Below are positions 1 through 7,824 of a stretch of DNA of 64,000 bases, piece by piece; within the stretch, counting starts at the first letter, position 1, and each line of letters opens with the position of its first letter. The notes under the pieces were generated by a model. It had not been told where the DNA came from and did no database searches. It saw only the letters and a program-made list of their open reading frames with translations. The translations under genes and the position numbers were made by a program. The stretch comes from Aldehydirespirator sp965200005. GTDB lineage: Bacteria > Actinomycetota > Acidimicrobiia > Acidimicrobiales > Aldehydirespiratoraceae. Location of the stretch: the NCBI GenBank assembly GCA_965200005.1, contig OZ241331.1:2976001-3040000 (forward strand), in the 5' to 3' direction.

Positions 1-381
1 TGGCGGTAGGTGCCGCAACTTCGGGCCAGGGTTCGTGCGGATCACCAGATTGTCATGGAACGTGCCAACGCAGGCTCCCGCTATAGCTGCGGCGAGCAGT
101 GTTGGCAGGTGCGTCTTGGCAGCACCTTCACACGGGGCACCGGCACTCCTAGCGGTGAGAGCCGGAACAGCCGTCACTAGGCGGCTCATTGGAGGCATCG
201 GCTCAAAGAGATCCGCCGCCCAGGCGGCCATGACTCCGGCTAGCTCATTCGCCGCGTCGTTGTCTCGGTGGTCTTTGGCGCGGTGAACGAGTTCACCGAT
301 TTCCGTACGCACCCGACTCTCGGGACGCCAGTAGTCGCCAAGCACATCAACGCTCTCAAGTACAGCATTGCTTTCAGGCAC
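1..381 (-). CDS. Unassigned protein, runs off left edge (weak phosphoribosyltransferase-like)
   Basis: A minus-strand frame stays open from about position 435 to the left edge, so the C-terminus lies outside the window. A GTG at 379-381 or a TTG at 427-429 could be the start; an in-frame TGA at 436-438 limits it upstream. After a short repeat-rich N-terminus the protein reads LGDYWRPESRVRTEIGELV, then a charged helix, then a segment LVTAVPALTARSAG followed by HLPTLLAAAIAGA. The hydrophobic strand before a helix recalls the ComF/PRTase fold, but no PRPP loop is visible in the part present, so I give no function. It reads away from the tRNA-Gly gene. The reality of the gene is better supported than its identity. 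Confidence 0.45.
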   Translation of the reverse strand, partial: MPESNAVLESVDVLGDYWRPESRVRTEIGELVHRAKDHRDNDAANELAGVMAAWAADLFEPMPPMSRLVTAVPALTARSAGAPCEGAAKTHLPTLLAAAIAGACVGTFHDNLVIRTNPGPKLRHLPP

Positions 382-402
382 AGAAATGCTCTCAGGACCA
401 GA
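349..402 (-). repeat. Three 18-nt tandem repeats encoding a hexapeptide
   Basis: Three consecutive 18-nt units (385-402, 367-384, 349-366) read on the minus strand as SGPESI, SVPESN and AVLESV. The core is P/L-E-S. A further degenerate copy extends to about position 425. The units are in frame with the left-edge gene and form its N-terminus. Confidence 0.55.
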
Positions 403-478
403 AACTCTCAGGCACAGAAGTGCTTTCAAGTAAGTTCAGCGCTCAAGCGAGTCCAACGACGAGCAGAGCGAGCAGAGT

Positions 479-554
479 TGGAGCGGACGACCGGCTTCGA
501 ACCGGCGACCTCAACCTTGGCAAGGTTGCGCTCTACCAACTGAGCTACGTCCGC
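479..554 (-). tRNA. tRNA-Gly (GCC anticodon)
   Basis: The reverse complement folds as a full cloverleaf. The acceptor stem is GCGGACG paired with CGTCCGC. The D-arm is GCTCAGTTGGTAGAGC. The anticodon loop reads CTTGCCAAG with anticodon GCC, and the T-arm contains GGTTCGAAGCC. The discriminator base is T, as expected for tRNA-Gly, and CCA is encoded at 481-479. Confidence 0.95.
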
Positions 555-630
555 GGGTATTTCGCAGACTATACCCCTACGTCGATCGGGCGAGACTCAA
601 GTGACCAGGGTGTGCCGGTTGACGCCGAAG

Positions 631-849
631 CTATCGCAGGTCGATCTCTAGGCGCAAAACTCCGTCTTCAAGTTCCGCCTTAGCGGCTGCGATCATGGCG
701 AAGTCCTGGAAGTCGAGTCGAGCCTGCTCAAGAAAGTGACGTCGTTCGTCACCGGCAACAGGCGGAAGGTTGCGGCGCTTCACACCAGCAGCACGCTCAC
801 GGAAGCGCTGAATCATCTCGTTGGGATCGAAAGGTTGGGGCACCGTCAC
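631..849 (-). CDS. Small conserved-looking protein, 72 aa, unknown function
   Basis: A short, highly charged, mostly helical protein with no signal peptide or membrane segment. It begins MTVPQPFDPNEMIQRFRERA and has several Arg/Glu-rich helices. It starts only 3 nt after the stop of the 140-aa membrane protein and is on the same strand as the methionine genes, so it is probably the last gene of that transcript. I recognise no family. Because the protein has normal amino-acid use and tight operon spacing, I consider it a real gene. Confidence 0.6.
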   Translation of the reverse strand: MTVPQPFDPNEMIQRFRERAAGVKRRNLPPVAGDERRHFLEQARLDFQDFAMIAAAKAELEDGVLRLEIDLR

Positions 850-852
850 AAT

Positions 853-1275
853 CTAGACGCTGGCGTGATCTGAGTCTTCGCTTCGTTCTGCTAGACGATG
901 CATCTCACGCTCACGAGCCAGGCGCAGTCGTCGTCGTGGGCTCGTGTGCCACAAGAAGAACCCCAACATCACCGTTAGCGCGCCTGCTATCGAGAACAGT
1001 GCTATGACAACCCCGTCGATGCGTTCACTGCTGCTGCGCTGTATCAGTCGGCGCTCAGTGCCCTCATCAATGCCTGTGGTTCCGGTGTCGGCATCGTTTG
1101 AAGGATCACCAGACCCATCCGGGGTTTCGCCTTGTGCCACTGCGGGCTCCTCATCGGCTTGCTGAGCCTCGGCTGCTGTCACCGATATCAACAACAAAAC
1201 GATTGTCAGCACACCAAATCGCCAGAGTGTTCCCAGACTCGCCCGAGACCCGGGCCGACGCAGACGCAAGACCAC
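853..1275 (-). CDS. Secreted/membrane-anchored protein, 140 aa, unknown function
   Basis: The N-terminus has a basic stretch followed by a hydrophobic core (roughly residues 18-36, FGVLTIVLLLISVTAAEA) ending in an AEA signal-peptidase-like site. An acidic, Gly/Asp/Thr-rich linker follows (about residues 40-80). A second membrane segment (about residues 92-112) precedes a strongly basic tail with SPRRRLRLARERE. The topology implied is an extracytoplasmic acidic domain with a C-terminal anchor and a cytoplasmic basic tail. It lies 17 nt after the sulfhydrylase gene and is probably cotranscribed. I recognise no family. Confidence 0.65.
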   Translation of the reverse strand: MVLRLRRPGSRASLGTLWRFGVLTIVLLLISVTAAEAQQADEEPAVAQGETPDGSGDPSNDADTGTTGIDEGTERRLIQRSSSERIDGVVIALFSIAGALTVMLGFFLWHTSPRRRLRLAREREMHRLAERSEDSDHASV

Positions 1276-1292
1276 CGCGTGCGAGGCTACTG

Positions 1293-2486
1293 CTACGACA
1301 CGAGGGCAGGATCGAGACGATCCAGAGCACCCAACACATCTGCCACCACATCGGCAGTGTGTTCTAGGCCTGCTGAGAAACGCACAGTTCCTTCGGTGAT
1401 GCCGGCACGCTGCAACTCGTCGGGCCGCAACCCGACATGGGTGGTTGAGGCAGGGTGAGTGACAAGACTCTCTGGCCCTCCGAGGGAAGTCGCTAGCTGC
1501 ACAACGTTGAGCGACTCCACGAAGGCTCGGCCAGCCTCAGCCCCTCCGATCACTTCGAATGTCGCGAGGCCACCCGCCAAGTCCATCTGCTTGCAGGCCA
1601 GGACATGTTGAGGATGGCTTGGGTGACCCGGATAGTGAACGGCATCGATCGCCCGATGGCCTACTAGTGCCTCGGCAAGTCGCGAAGCGGTCTTTGTCTG
1701 CTGACGTAACCGAACCGCCAGAGTCCTCAAACCTCGCAACGCGTTGAGTGCATCAAAGGGCGATGCGACCGCTCCGTGCAGCACGGCGTAGCCCCAGATC
1801 CAGGTGAGCAACTCCTCGCTGCCCGCTATCACACCGATGGTCGCATCGTTGTGACCTGCTATTGCCTTTGTTGCTGAGTGAACCACAAGGTCAACACCAA
1901 ATTCGACTGGCCGCTGCCCCAGGGGTGTCGCAAAGGTCGAGTCCACAACCGTGACTGGCCCAGCGATTGAGCCCACCTCTGCTAGGTCGACAATTGCCAG
2001 ATTCGCGTTCGCGGGTGTCTCCGCTATCACCAACATCGTCTTGCCCGGTATGACAGCTCGCTCGAAGGCACCCGGCTCGGTGCCATCCACAAACGTCACA
2101 TCAATCCCAAAACGTGGACAAGCAGCCTGCAGCAGCATCTGGGTTCCGCCATAGATCTGGCTCTGAGCAACGATGTGATCACCAGTACTGCAGATCCCCA
2201 TAACGATGGCGCTCAGAGCACCCATTCCCGAAGCGAATGCTCGTGCAGACTCAGTTCCTTCTAGGTCGGCGATTGCCTCCTCGAACCCCTTCAAGGTGGG
2301 GTTGCCATAGCGCGTGTAGTAGCGACTCGAATGAGTGTCGCTGGCCTGGGCATGAGCTTGGGCCGCGCTGGAGTTAACGAACGTCGACGTGGCCCACAGG
2401 ATCGGCGCGAGAGCGTCCTGATTGTCTTTGCGACCTGCGCGAATAGCGCGTGTGTGAGGGTGCAAGTTCCCGCTGCGAACGCTCAT
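1293..2486 (-). CDS. Cys/Met-metabolism PLP enzyme (O-acylhomoserine sulfhydrylase or cystathionine gamma-synthase)
   Basis: A 397-aa fold-type I PLP enzyme of the Cys/Met metabolism family, which uses an activated homoserine to make homocysteine or cystathionine. Visible features are YTRYGNPT (residues 57-64), the SGMGA loop near 87, Asp182 in VVDSTFATP, and the PLP-binding lysine K207 in HSATKAIAGHND. The gene overlaps metX by 4 nt (ATGA), so its substrate is most likely O-acetylhomoserine made by MetX. Sulfhydrylase (MetZ/MetY), cystathionine gamma-synthase (MetB) and methionine gamma-lyase cannot be separated by eye. The metX pairing argues for a biosynthetic role. Both genes probably share the riboswitch upstream of metX. 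Confidence 0.9.
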   Translation of the reverse strand: MSVRSGNLHPHTRAIRAGRKDNQDALAPILWATSTFVNSSAAQAHAQASDTHSSRYYTRYGNPTLKGFEEAIADLEGTESARAFASGMGALSAIVMGICSTGDHIVAQSQIYGGTQMLLQAACPRFGIDVTFVDGTEPGAFERAVIPGKTMLVIAETPANANLAIVDLAEVGSIAGPVTVVDSTFATPLGQRPVEFGVDLVVHSATKAIAGHNDATIGVIAGSEELLTWIWGYAVLHGAVASPFDALNALRGLRTLAVRLRQQTKTASRLAEALVGHRAIDAVHYPGHPSHPQHVLACKQMDLAGGLATFEVIGGAEAGRAFVESLNVVQLATSLGGPESLVTHPASTTHVGLRPDELQRAGITEGTVRFSAGLEHTADVVADVLGALDRLDPALVS

Positions 2487-3712
2487 CGTGACCCTCCGTG
2501 AACCTCTGCAAGGAAGTCGCTAACGGGTTCCTCTAGCAGTTCGTGTTCGATGAGAAACCCATCGTGACCCTCGTCGCTTTCGAGCATGACATGGCGGCAA
2601 TCTCCGCCAGCGGCGCTAATCGCCTGATGTATCTCGCGTTGCTGGTTTGGCGGGTAAAGGCGGTCGCTGATGATGGAAGCAGTCAGCACCGGGATCTTGA
2701 TGCGCGCTAGTGCGGCCTCCACGCTGCCTCTTCCCCGCCCAAGATCGTGTAAATCCATCGAGCGGTTCAACACCACATACGAGTTGGCATCGAAGCGCCG
2801 CACCAACTTCTGGCCGTGATGGTCGAGGTATGACTCCATCTGGAACCGTCCCCAGAGATCGAAAGCATCGAGTGGATCAAACAGCCGGCGCCCGAATCGC
2901 CGGTCGAATGACTCACCCGAGCGGTACGTGACCTGAGCGATCTGGCGTGCCACGGCAAGGCCCATCCAGGGACCCTCCGCGCTGTTGTAGTAATTGCCGC
3001 CGTGCCAGTTCGGATCGGTAGCGATAGCGAGGCGGCCGGTGGCACTCCACGCAATCTGCAACGGGCTCGCCGCCGCGCATGTCGCCAGGGGCAGGATGGA
3101 ACGCACCCGGCGTGGGAACATCGCCGCCCACTCGAGCACCTGCATGCCACCCATCGAGCCGCCCACAACCGCGAGCCAGCGCGGAACACCAAGCGCCGAG
3201 GCAAGGCATGCTTGCACGCGCACCATGTCTCGGACCGTGACCACCGGGAAGTCGGCCCCGTATCGCCGATCCGTGCCCTCAATCAGATCTGCGGGGCCGG
3301 TCGAGCCTTGACAGCCGCCCAGAACATTGCTGCAAACAACGAAGTAGCGGTCGGTGTCGATGGCACGACCTGGGCCGATCATGTCGCTCCACCAGCCACC
3401 GGTTGAATGTGCCGGACAACTCTCACCCGCGGCATGCGAGTCGCCGGTCAGAGCATGACAAATGAGCACCGCATTAGAGGCCCGCTTATCTAGTTCGCCC
3501 CAAGTCTCATACGCAATCCTGACCCTGCCCAGTCGTCCACCAAGTTCCAAAGCGAACGGGTGGCCCAAGTCAATATCAACGAACTTGCGCTCTCCGGGTG
3601 GGTCGCCGGGCTGCCAGGCACCAGTAACCGGCAATCCTGTAGGGAACCGGCGGCGCGGATCGATCGGATGGGGTTGCGGGCTGGGCACTTTGGGGTGGTT
3701 GGTGGCGCTCAA
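2483..3712 (-). CDS. metX: Homoserine O-acetyltransferase MetX
   Basis: A 409-aa alpha/beta-hydrolase-fold acyltransferase that transfers an acetyl group from acetyl-CoA to homoserine, the committed step of methionine synthesis. It shows the family start (RKFVDIDLGHPFALELGG), the YETWGELD segment, the CHALTGDSHAAG oxyanion region, the nucleophile elbow GGSMGG with Ser186, and a C-terminal SDEGHDGFL motif carrying the catalytic His. The length is somewhat above the usual 370-380 because of a proline-rich N-terminal extension of about 30 residues; a later start is possible. It overlaps the downstream sulfhydrylase by 4 nt. A SAM-IV-like leader precedes it, implying repression when S-adenosylmethionine is high. 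Confidence 0.93.
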   Translation of the reverse strand: MSATNHPKVPSPQPHPIDPRRRFPTGLPVTGAWQPGDPPGERKFVDIDLGHPFALELGGRLGRVRIAYETWGELDKRASNAVLICHALTGDSHAAGESCPAHSTGGWWSDMIGPGRAIDTDRYFVVCSNVLGGCQGSTGPADLIEGTDRRYGADFPVVTVRDMVRVQACLASALGVPRWLAVVGGSMGGMQVLEWAAMFPRRVRSILPLATCAAASPLQIAWSATGRLAIATDPNWHGGNYYNSAEGPWMGLAVARQIAQVTYRSGESFDRRFGRRLFDPLDAFDLWGRFQMESYLDHHGQKLVRRFDANSYVVLNRSMDLHDLGRGRGSVEAALARIKIPVLTASIISDRLYPPNQQREIHQAISAAGGDCRHVMLESDEGHDGFLIEHELLEEPVSDFLAEVHGGSR

Positions 3713-3762
3713 GGTGTCGCTCCTCGCTACCCCCGGTTAGGACACTTAGTTGCCAGTAGTGA

Positions 3763-3890
3763 GGGGTTGTCACCCCGGACACTTCGTTGCGCTAGCGAGC
3801 TAGCGCCACATCCCCGCTTGTAGCGGGCTGGCACCTTGGGTGTCCCTCCCAGGTTGCCGGGCTCGCCCCGCAGGCCGAACCTCTCGTGAT
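3763..3890 (-). promoter_or_regulatory. SAM-IV-type riboswitch candidate, metX leader
   Basis: The minus strand upstream of metX contains the elements of the SAM-I/SAM-IV core in order: TCACGAG (3889-3883), GGCAACC (3858-3852) and GGTGCCA (3835-3829). These are followed by a CCCGC-TACAA-GCGGG hairpin (3827-3813), a strong GCGCTAGC inverted repeat (3806-3789) and a GGGGTGACAACCCC hairpin (3776-3763). SAM-IV riboswitches are known in Actinobacteria, upstream of methionine/sulfur genes. The subtype is an inference from the downstream hairpins. Confidence 0.75.
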
Positions 3891-3942
3891 GTTTGCCGGA
3901 TTGGTAGCCGCAGAGTCTAAACCCCTCCGCGCACAACACTCG

Positions 3943-5244
3943 TCAACGATTCCTATCCCACGCCACCAGATCAGCCAGGCGGGCATCGTTGGAGAACACC
4001 TCTGTGATGGGGGACTCGAGGCCCAGACGGCGCTGGATCCGCTTGACAGCAAGCTCCTCGTTCCAGAGAGAGAGAGTCACTACCACGCCAGACTCGCCGG
4101 CTCGTGCAGTGCGTCCGGCGCGATGCAGGTAAGTCTTGTGGTCTTGGGCTGGGTCGTATTGCACAACCACTTCCACGTCATCCACGTGAATGCCCCGCGC
4201 TGCTACGTCGGTGGCAACCAGCACCGGCAACTTGCCTGACATGAACCGACGCAGTGACCGCTCCCGGGCAGGCTGGCGCAGGTTGCCATGAATGGGAGCG
4301 GCGTCAATGTCGAGACGGCAAAGATCCCGTGCCACCCGATCCGCTGCGATCTTGGTGCGGGTGAAGATGAGCGTTCGAGTCGAAGCTGCTGCGATTGATG
4401 CTGCAACCTTGAGTTTGTCGAGTTGGTGGACACCCAGAAAACGGTGGGTCATTTCTGCCACCGTCAACTCCCGCTGATCTACCGCATGCATTGCCGGGTT
4501 GGTCTGGTAGCGGCGGATCAAGGCGTTAACGGCACCATCAAGTGTTGCCGAGAACAGCAATGTCTGATGTTTTGCGCCGACGTTTCGCAGGATCCATTCG
4601 ACTTGAGGCAGAAAGCCCATGTCAGCCATGCGATCAGCCTCGTCAACGACCACATGGCGAACGGCAGCCATCGTCACGGACTCTCGCTCAATCAGATCGA
4701 TTACCCGACCTGGCGTGGCGACCACAAGATCGACTCCCTGCTTGAGCCGGTTGATCTGAGGATCGATTTTGGCTCCCCCATACACGGCAAGCAGCCTGCG
4801 CTTCACAGCAGCGGCTAGGGGGGCCAACTCTTTGGTGATCTGGTTGGCGAGTTCACGGGTTGGTGCCAGGATCAGCCCGGTCGGTGCCGCCGGTTTGGCC
4901 CGAGGCAGCAACTGCAGCAAGGGCAACCCGAAGGCGAGCGTCTTGCCGGAACCAGTCTTTGCTTTACCGCAAACATCCCGGCCAGCTAAAGCGTCGGGAA
5001 TCGTGAGAGTCTGGATCGGGAACGGTTCGGTGATACCTCGATCCGCGAGTGGCTTAACGAGCCTGGCGTACAGGCCCATTTGCTTGAAGCTCCCAACAGC
5101 CGTGCTGGGCTTGTTCTGGGGGTCGCTGGAGACAGTGGGGCCGGCGGAACCGCTGGTTCCCTGTTGTTGACGCGCCACTAGACCCGCGAGGCTAACGGGC
5201 AACTTCGAGGCCACAGGTGCCGTCGAAGCCTCAGATCGTGGCAC
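3943..5244 (-). CDS. DEAD-box ATP-dependent RNA helicase
   Basis: A 433-aa RNA helicase with both RecA lobes. The motifs are a Q-motif region (FPIQTLTIPDALAGRD), motif I AKTGSGKT (lysine where AQTGSGKT is usual), PTRELA, TPGR, VDEADRM, FSATL, ATDVAARG and HRAGRTARAG. About 70 residues precede the core and are low complexity (Ser/Gly/Pro), so the true start could be an internal ATG nearer VGSFKQMGLYARL. There is no long basic RNA-binding tail. It resembles RhlE-type helicases, which act in RNA remodelling. It is convergent with nothing and is divergent to upp across a gap of about 57 nt, so the two promoters must overlap closely. Confidence 0.9.
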   Translation of the reverse strand: MPRSEASTAPVASKLPVSLAGLVARQQQGTSGSAGPTVSSDPQNKPSTAVGSFKQMGLYARLVKPLADRGITEPFPIQTLTIPDALAGRDVCGKAKTGSGKTLAFGLPLLQLLPRAKPAAPTGLILAPTRELANQITKELAPLAAAVKRRLLAVYGGAKIDPQINRLKQGVDLVVATPGRVIDLIERESVTMAAVRHVVVDEADRMADMGFLPQVEWILRNVGAKHQTLLFSATLDGAVNALIRRYQTNPAMHAVDQRELTVAEMTHRFLGVHQLDKLKVAASIAAASTRTLIFTRTKIAADRVARDLCRLDIDAAPIHGNLRQPARERSLRRFMSGKLPVLVATDVAARGIHVDDVEVVVQYDPAQDHKTYLHRAGRTARAGESGVVVTLSLWNEELAVKRIQRRLGLESPITEVFSNDARLADLVAWDRNR

Positions 5245-5301
5245 GGCAATGCCGAACGCTTAGTGTGGCGGCCGCAAATTGACGAGGAGAGGCTGGCGCC
5301 C

Positions 5302-5925
5302 GTGACAGAAATACATGTCGTTGAGAACGCCCTTGCTTTAGACCGGATGACACGCTTGCGTGAATCGGCTACCTCAATGTCGGAATTTCGCCGCCTACTG
5401 CGTGACATCAGCTCGATGCTTGTATATGAGGCGCTGCGCGACGCACCCCTGGCGCCGCTTGAGATCGTCACGCCGATGGGCCCAACGGTTGGGGCTCGGC
5501 TGGAGCGGCCACCCGTTGTGGTGCCGATCCTGCGCGCTGGGTTAGGGATGCTTGACGCTGCGCTCGAGTTGCTAGGGGACGTGTTGGTGGGGATGGTTGG
5601 GCTGGTGCGCAACGAAACCACCTTGAAGACCAGGCGTTACCTGTCAACGCTGCCCGACAACCTTGATGGCTGTGACGCTCTGATCCTCGATCCGATGCTG
5701 GCAACGGGAGGCTCGTGCATACATGCGTGTGAGCTGCTGCGTACCCACGGTGCTGGGCGGATCAGCGCTCTGTGTGTGATCGCGGCGCCCGAGGGGATCG
5801 AACGGGTGCGAGCAGCACGGGTTGCAGATGCGGTTTACATCGCGGCTATCGATGAGCGGCTCGACGAGAACGGACTCATCATTCCCGGCCTCGGCGACGC
5901 CGGCGACCGCCAGTTCAACGGCTGA
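5302..5925 (+). CDS. upp: Uracil phosphoribosyltransferase
   Basis: A salvage enzyme that makes UMP from uracil and PRPP in the cytosol. I choose GTG 5302 as the start: it lies about 10 nt after GAGGAGAGG (5284-5292), and the resulting 207 aa equals the usual Upp length. The frame is open upstream to a GTG-like start at 5263, which would add 13 atypical residues. Diagnostic segments are RLRESATSMSEFRRLL, PILRAGLGM, the PRPP loop LDPMLATGGS and the C-terminal uracil-binding IIPGLGDAGDR. It stands alone as the first plus-strand gene, with the following dehydrogenase about 55 nt downstream. Confidence 0.95.
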   Translation: MTEIHVVENALALDRMTRLRESATSMSEFRRLLRDISSMLVYEALRDAPLAPLEIVTPMGPTVGARLERPPVVVPILRAGLGMLDAALELLGDVLVGMVGLVRNETTLKTRRYLSTLPDNLDGCDALILDPMLATGGSCIHACELLRTHGAGRISALCVIAAPEGIERVRAARVADAVYIAAIDERLDENGLIIPGLGDAGDRQFNG

Positions 5926-5979
5926 GACTCTCGAAGACGCCATGTGCAAGCCAAGGACTGCTGGATGCGGGGCGCCGCT

Positions 5980-6900
5980 ATGAGCTATCCGGTAGCCGTA
6001 GCGCCAGAAAGTCGCCCGGTAATGCAGCAGGCGTTTTCCGATGCTGTGCGTCAAGCAGGGGCGCAGCTTGTGCCCTTAGGTGAAGCTCGCGCCTTGATCT
6101 GGGCGGATCCATACGCGCCGCAGGCGTATCCCGAGGTGATCGCTAAGGCACCAAAGGTTGAGTGGGTGCAGCTTCCTTATGCAGGGATCGAGCCCTTCGT
6201 TGATTTTCTGACGCCTGAGTATGTGTGGACGTGTGCCAAAGGTGTCTACGCCGAACCGGTTGCTGAGTGGATCATGGCGGCGATGCTTATGGGGCTGCGC
6301 GACTTTCACACTTACGCGGCGGCCACGTCTTGGGGTGCCGAGGCGGGTCGCAACTTGCTTGGCGCTCGGGTAACGGTGTTGGGTGCAGGCGGGATTACCC
6401 GCTCGCTGTTGCGGCTGCTTGAGCCGTGGGGCTGTGATGTGACTGTGGTGCGCCGGCGCGGTGATGCGCTCCGTGGTGCAAAGCGCACCTTGACCCTTGA
6501 TTCAGTTCGCTCGTCGGTAGTAGGTGCCGATGTGGTGGTGGTCGCTTTGGCACTCACCAACGCAACGCATCATGTGATCAACGAGAGTTTGCTTGCGGCA
6601 ATGGGACGCCAGTGTTGGCTGATCAATGTTGCTCGGGGTGGCCATGTCGACCATGAGGCCCTGGAGGCTGCGCTGCGTGATGGGACTATTGCGGGTGCCG
6701 TGTTGGATGTCACGGATCCCGAGCCCCTGCCTGGCGATTCAGGGCTGTGGAATCTGCCGAACTGCGTGATCACGCCTCATGTTGGCAACACCCGTGAGAT
6801 GGGACTGCCGCTGATTACTGCGCATGTGAAGGAGAACGTTGGACGCTGGCTCGCGGGTGAACCACTCCTGGGCCTAGTTGACATTGACCTGGGCTACTAG
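5980..6900 (+). CDS. D-isomer-specific 2-hydroxyacid dehydrogenase
   Basis: An NAD(P)-dependent dehydrogenase of about 306 aa from ATG 5980; a GTG at 5944 would add 12 residues. The N-terminal catalytic domain has WVQLPYAGIEPF where many relatives carry the substrate arginine. The Rossmann fold is VLGAGGITRSLLRLLEPWG. Further motifs are INVARGGHVDHEAL, the acid in DVTDPEPLPGDS and the catalytic His in ITPHVGNT. The substrate (a 2-ketoacid, possibly glyoxylate/hydroxypyruvate or phosphoglycerate-like) cannot be told. It follows upp and ends 3 nt before the convergent aldolase gene of the inositol operon. Confidence 0.88.
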   Translation: MSYPVAVAPESRPVMQQAFSDAVRQAGAQLVPLGEARALIWADPYAPQAYPEVIAKAPKVEWVQLPYAGIEPFVDFLTPEYVWTCAKGVYAEPVAEWIMAAMLMGLRDFHTYAAATSWGAEAGRNLLGARVTVLGAGGITRSLLRLLEPWGCDVTVVRRRGDALRGAKRTLTLDSVRSSVVGADVVVVALALTNATHHVINESLLAAMGRQCWLINVARGGHVDHEALEAALRDGTIAGAVLDVTDPEPLPGDSGLWNLPNCVITPHVGNTREMGLPLITAHVKENVGRWLAGEPLLGLVDIDLGY

Positions 6901-6903
6901 TCG

Positions 6904-7824
6904 CTAGTCGCTAGTCGACGTCCCGCCCTCACGACAGGGCCAGACCCGCCTTTTGGGCCGTGGGGCAGTGGCCTTAAGCGCGAGAAGGCTACGCAACTGG
7001 CTCAGCCGAGGCCTTATGAGTTGCTCTATCGTCTTGCGGCGCTCGGCGATCGGCAACAGGGCTGCTTCACCCCACAATGCTCGCCCGACCATGAATCCCG
7101 AGCATCCCTCAGACACTGCTACTTCGAACTGGCGCCGGTACGCCTCGAAGGGCCCCCCACCTGATAGCAGCGTCCAGGGCATCTCACAGCGGTCACTTAC
7201 TTCCCGACATGCCTGAGCCCAAACGCTGCGATCCGACTCTGCTGCGATGTCGACAGGGAAGGGAAGCTTCAACAGGTGCGGATCCATTGCCGCGAAACGC
7301 CTGACAGTTTCTAGGACGATCTCGCGGCGTGACCGTGGATCTTCCAGCGCATAAAAGAGCGGCTCCAGTACCAGGGGGATTCCTACCCTGCGGCACTCCG
7401 CCAGGATCTGTGTGGTCACCCGCTCCTGCGCGGCGGCGTGTGGCCGATCCGGCCGGTACGGCAGCAACAACTTGACGGCACTCGCGCCGCTTGCCTTAGC
7501 CGCGGCTACCGACCAACCATCCACTACCCGGGTGGGTGACGCTTCGGGATCGGCTGCGTAGCCCTGCGCTTCTAGTGCGGCGCAGAAGCCGACACCGGCA
7601 GGCAGTGTGCCATCGAGTAGTTGCGGGATCGAATACTCAGGCTCAAGCATCACCCCGGTTGCTTCGCCTGCCAGTCCCGAAACGATGTCTCGCTTCAGTT
7701 CCGTAATCGCCGGCGGATCAACCGAGGACGGGTCATCTGGTGCAAGCACCGCTCGTAGCGAATCACGATGATCGATGGCGAGCACCCCGAAGCGACTATC
7801 CGCTGAGATCCCGTCGAGGCTCAT
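6904..7824 (-). CDS. LacD/YihT-like class I aldolase (candidate DKGP aldolase)
   Basis: A 306-aa TIM-barrel aldolase related to tagatose-1,6-bisphosphate aldolase LacD and sulfofructose-phosphate aldolase YihT. Visible features are AIDHRDSLR near the start, VMLEPEYS, VKLLLPYRPD (K118), LVLEPLFY, the candidate Schiff-base lysine K186 in HLLKLPFPVD, then LLSGGGPF and GFMVGRALWGEA. It overlaps iolB by 4 nt and is the last gene of the inositol operon. The classical pathway ends with IolJ, a class II enzyme splitting 2-deoxy-5-keto-gluconate-6-phosphate into DHAP and malonate semialdehyde. No iolJ is visible, so I infer this class I aldolase takes that role. A C-terminal basic tail of about 15 residues may be a weak extension. 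Confidence 0.85.
   Translation of the reverse strand: MSLDGISADSRFGVLAIDHRDSLRAVLAPDDPSSVDPPAITELKRDIVSGLAGEATGVMLEPEYSIPQLLDGTLPAGVGFCAALEAQGYAADPEASPTRVVDGWSVAAAKASGASAVKLLLPYRPDRPHAAAQERVTTQILAECRRVGIPLVLEPLFYALEDPRSRREIVLETVRRFAAMDPHLLKLPFPVDIAAESDRSVWAQACREVSDRCEMPWTLLSGGGPFEAYRRQFEVAVSEGCSGFMVGRALWGEAALLPIAERRKTIEQLIRPRLSQLRSLLALKATAPRPKRRVWPCREGGTSTSD

Noticed and set aside
4058..4076. (AG)6 run inside the helicase gene as a phase-variation site
   Set aside because: The frame is intact across it and the run is short, encoding a normal part of the protein.
5944..5979. GTG 5944 as start of the 2-hydroxyacid dehydrogenase
   Set aside because: The first 12 residues (including two Trp/Cys-rich codons) are not family-like and no Shine-Dalgarno precedes; ATG 5980 suits the fold better.
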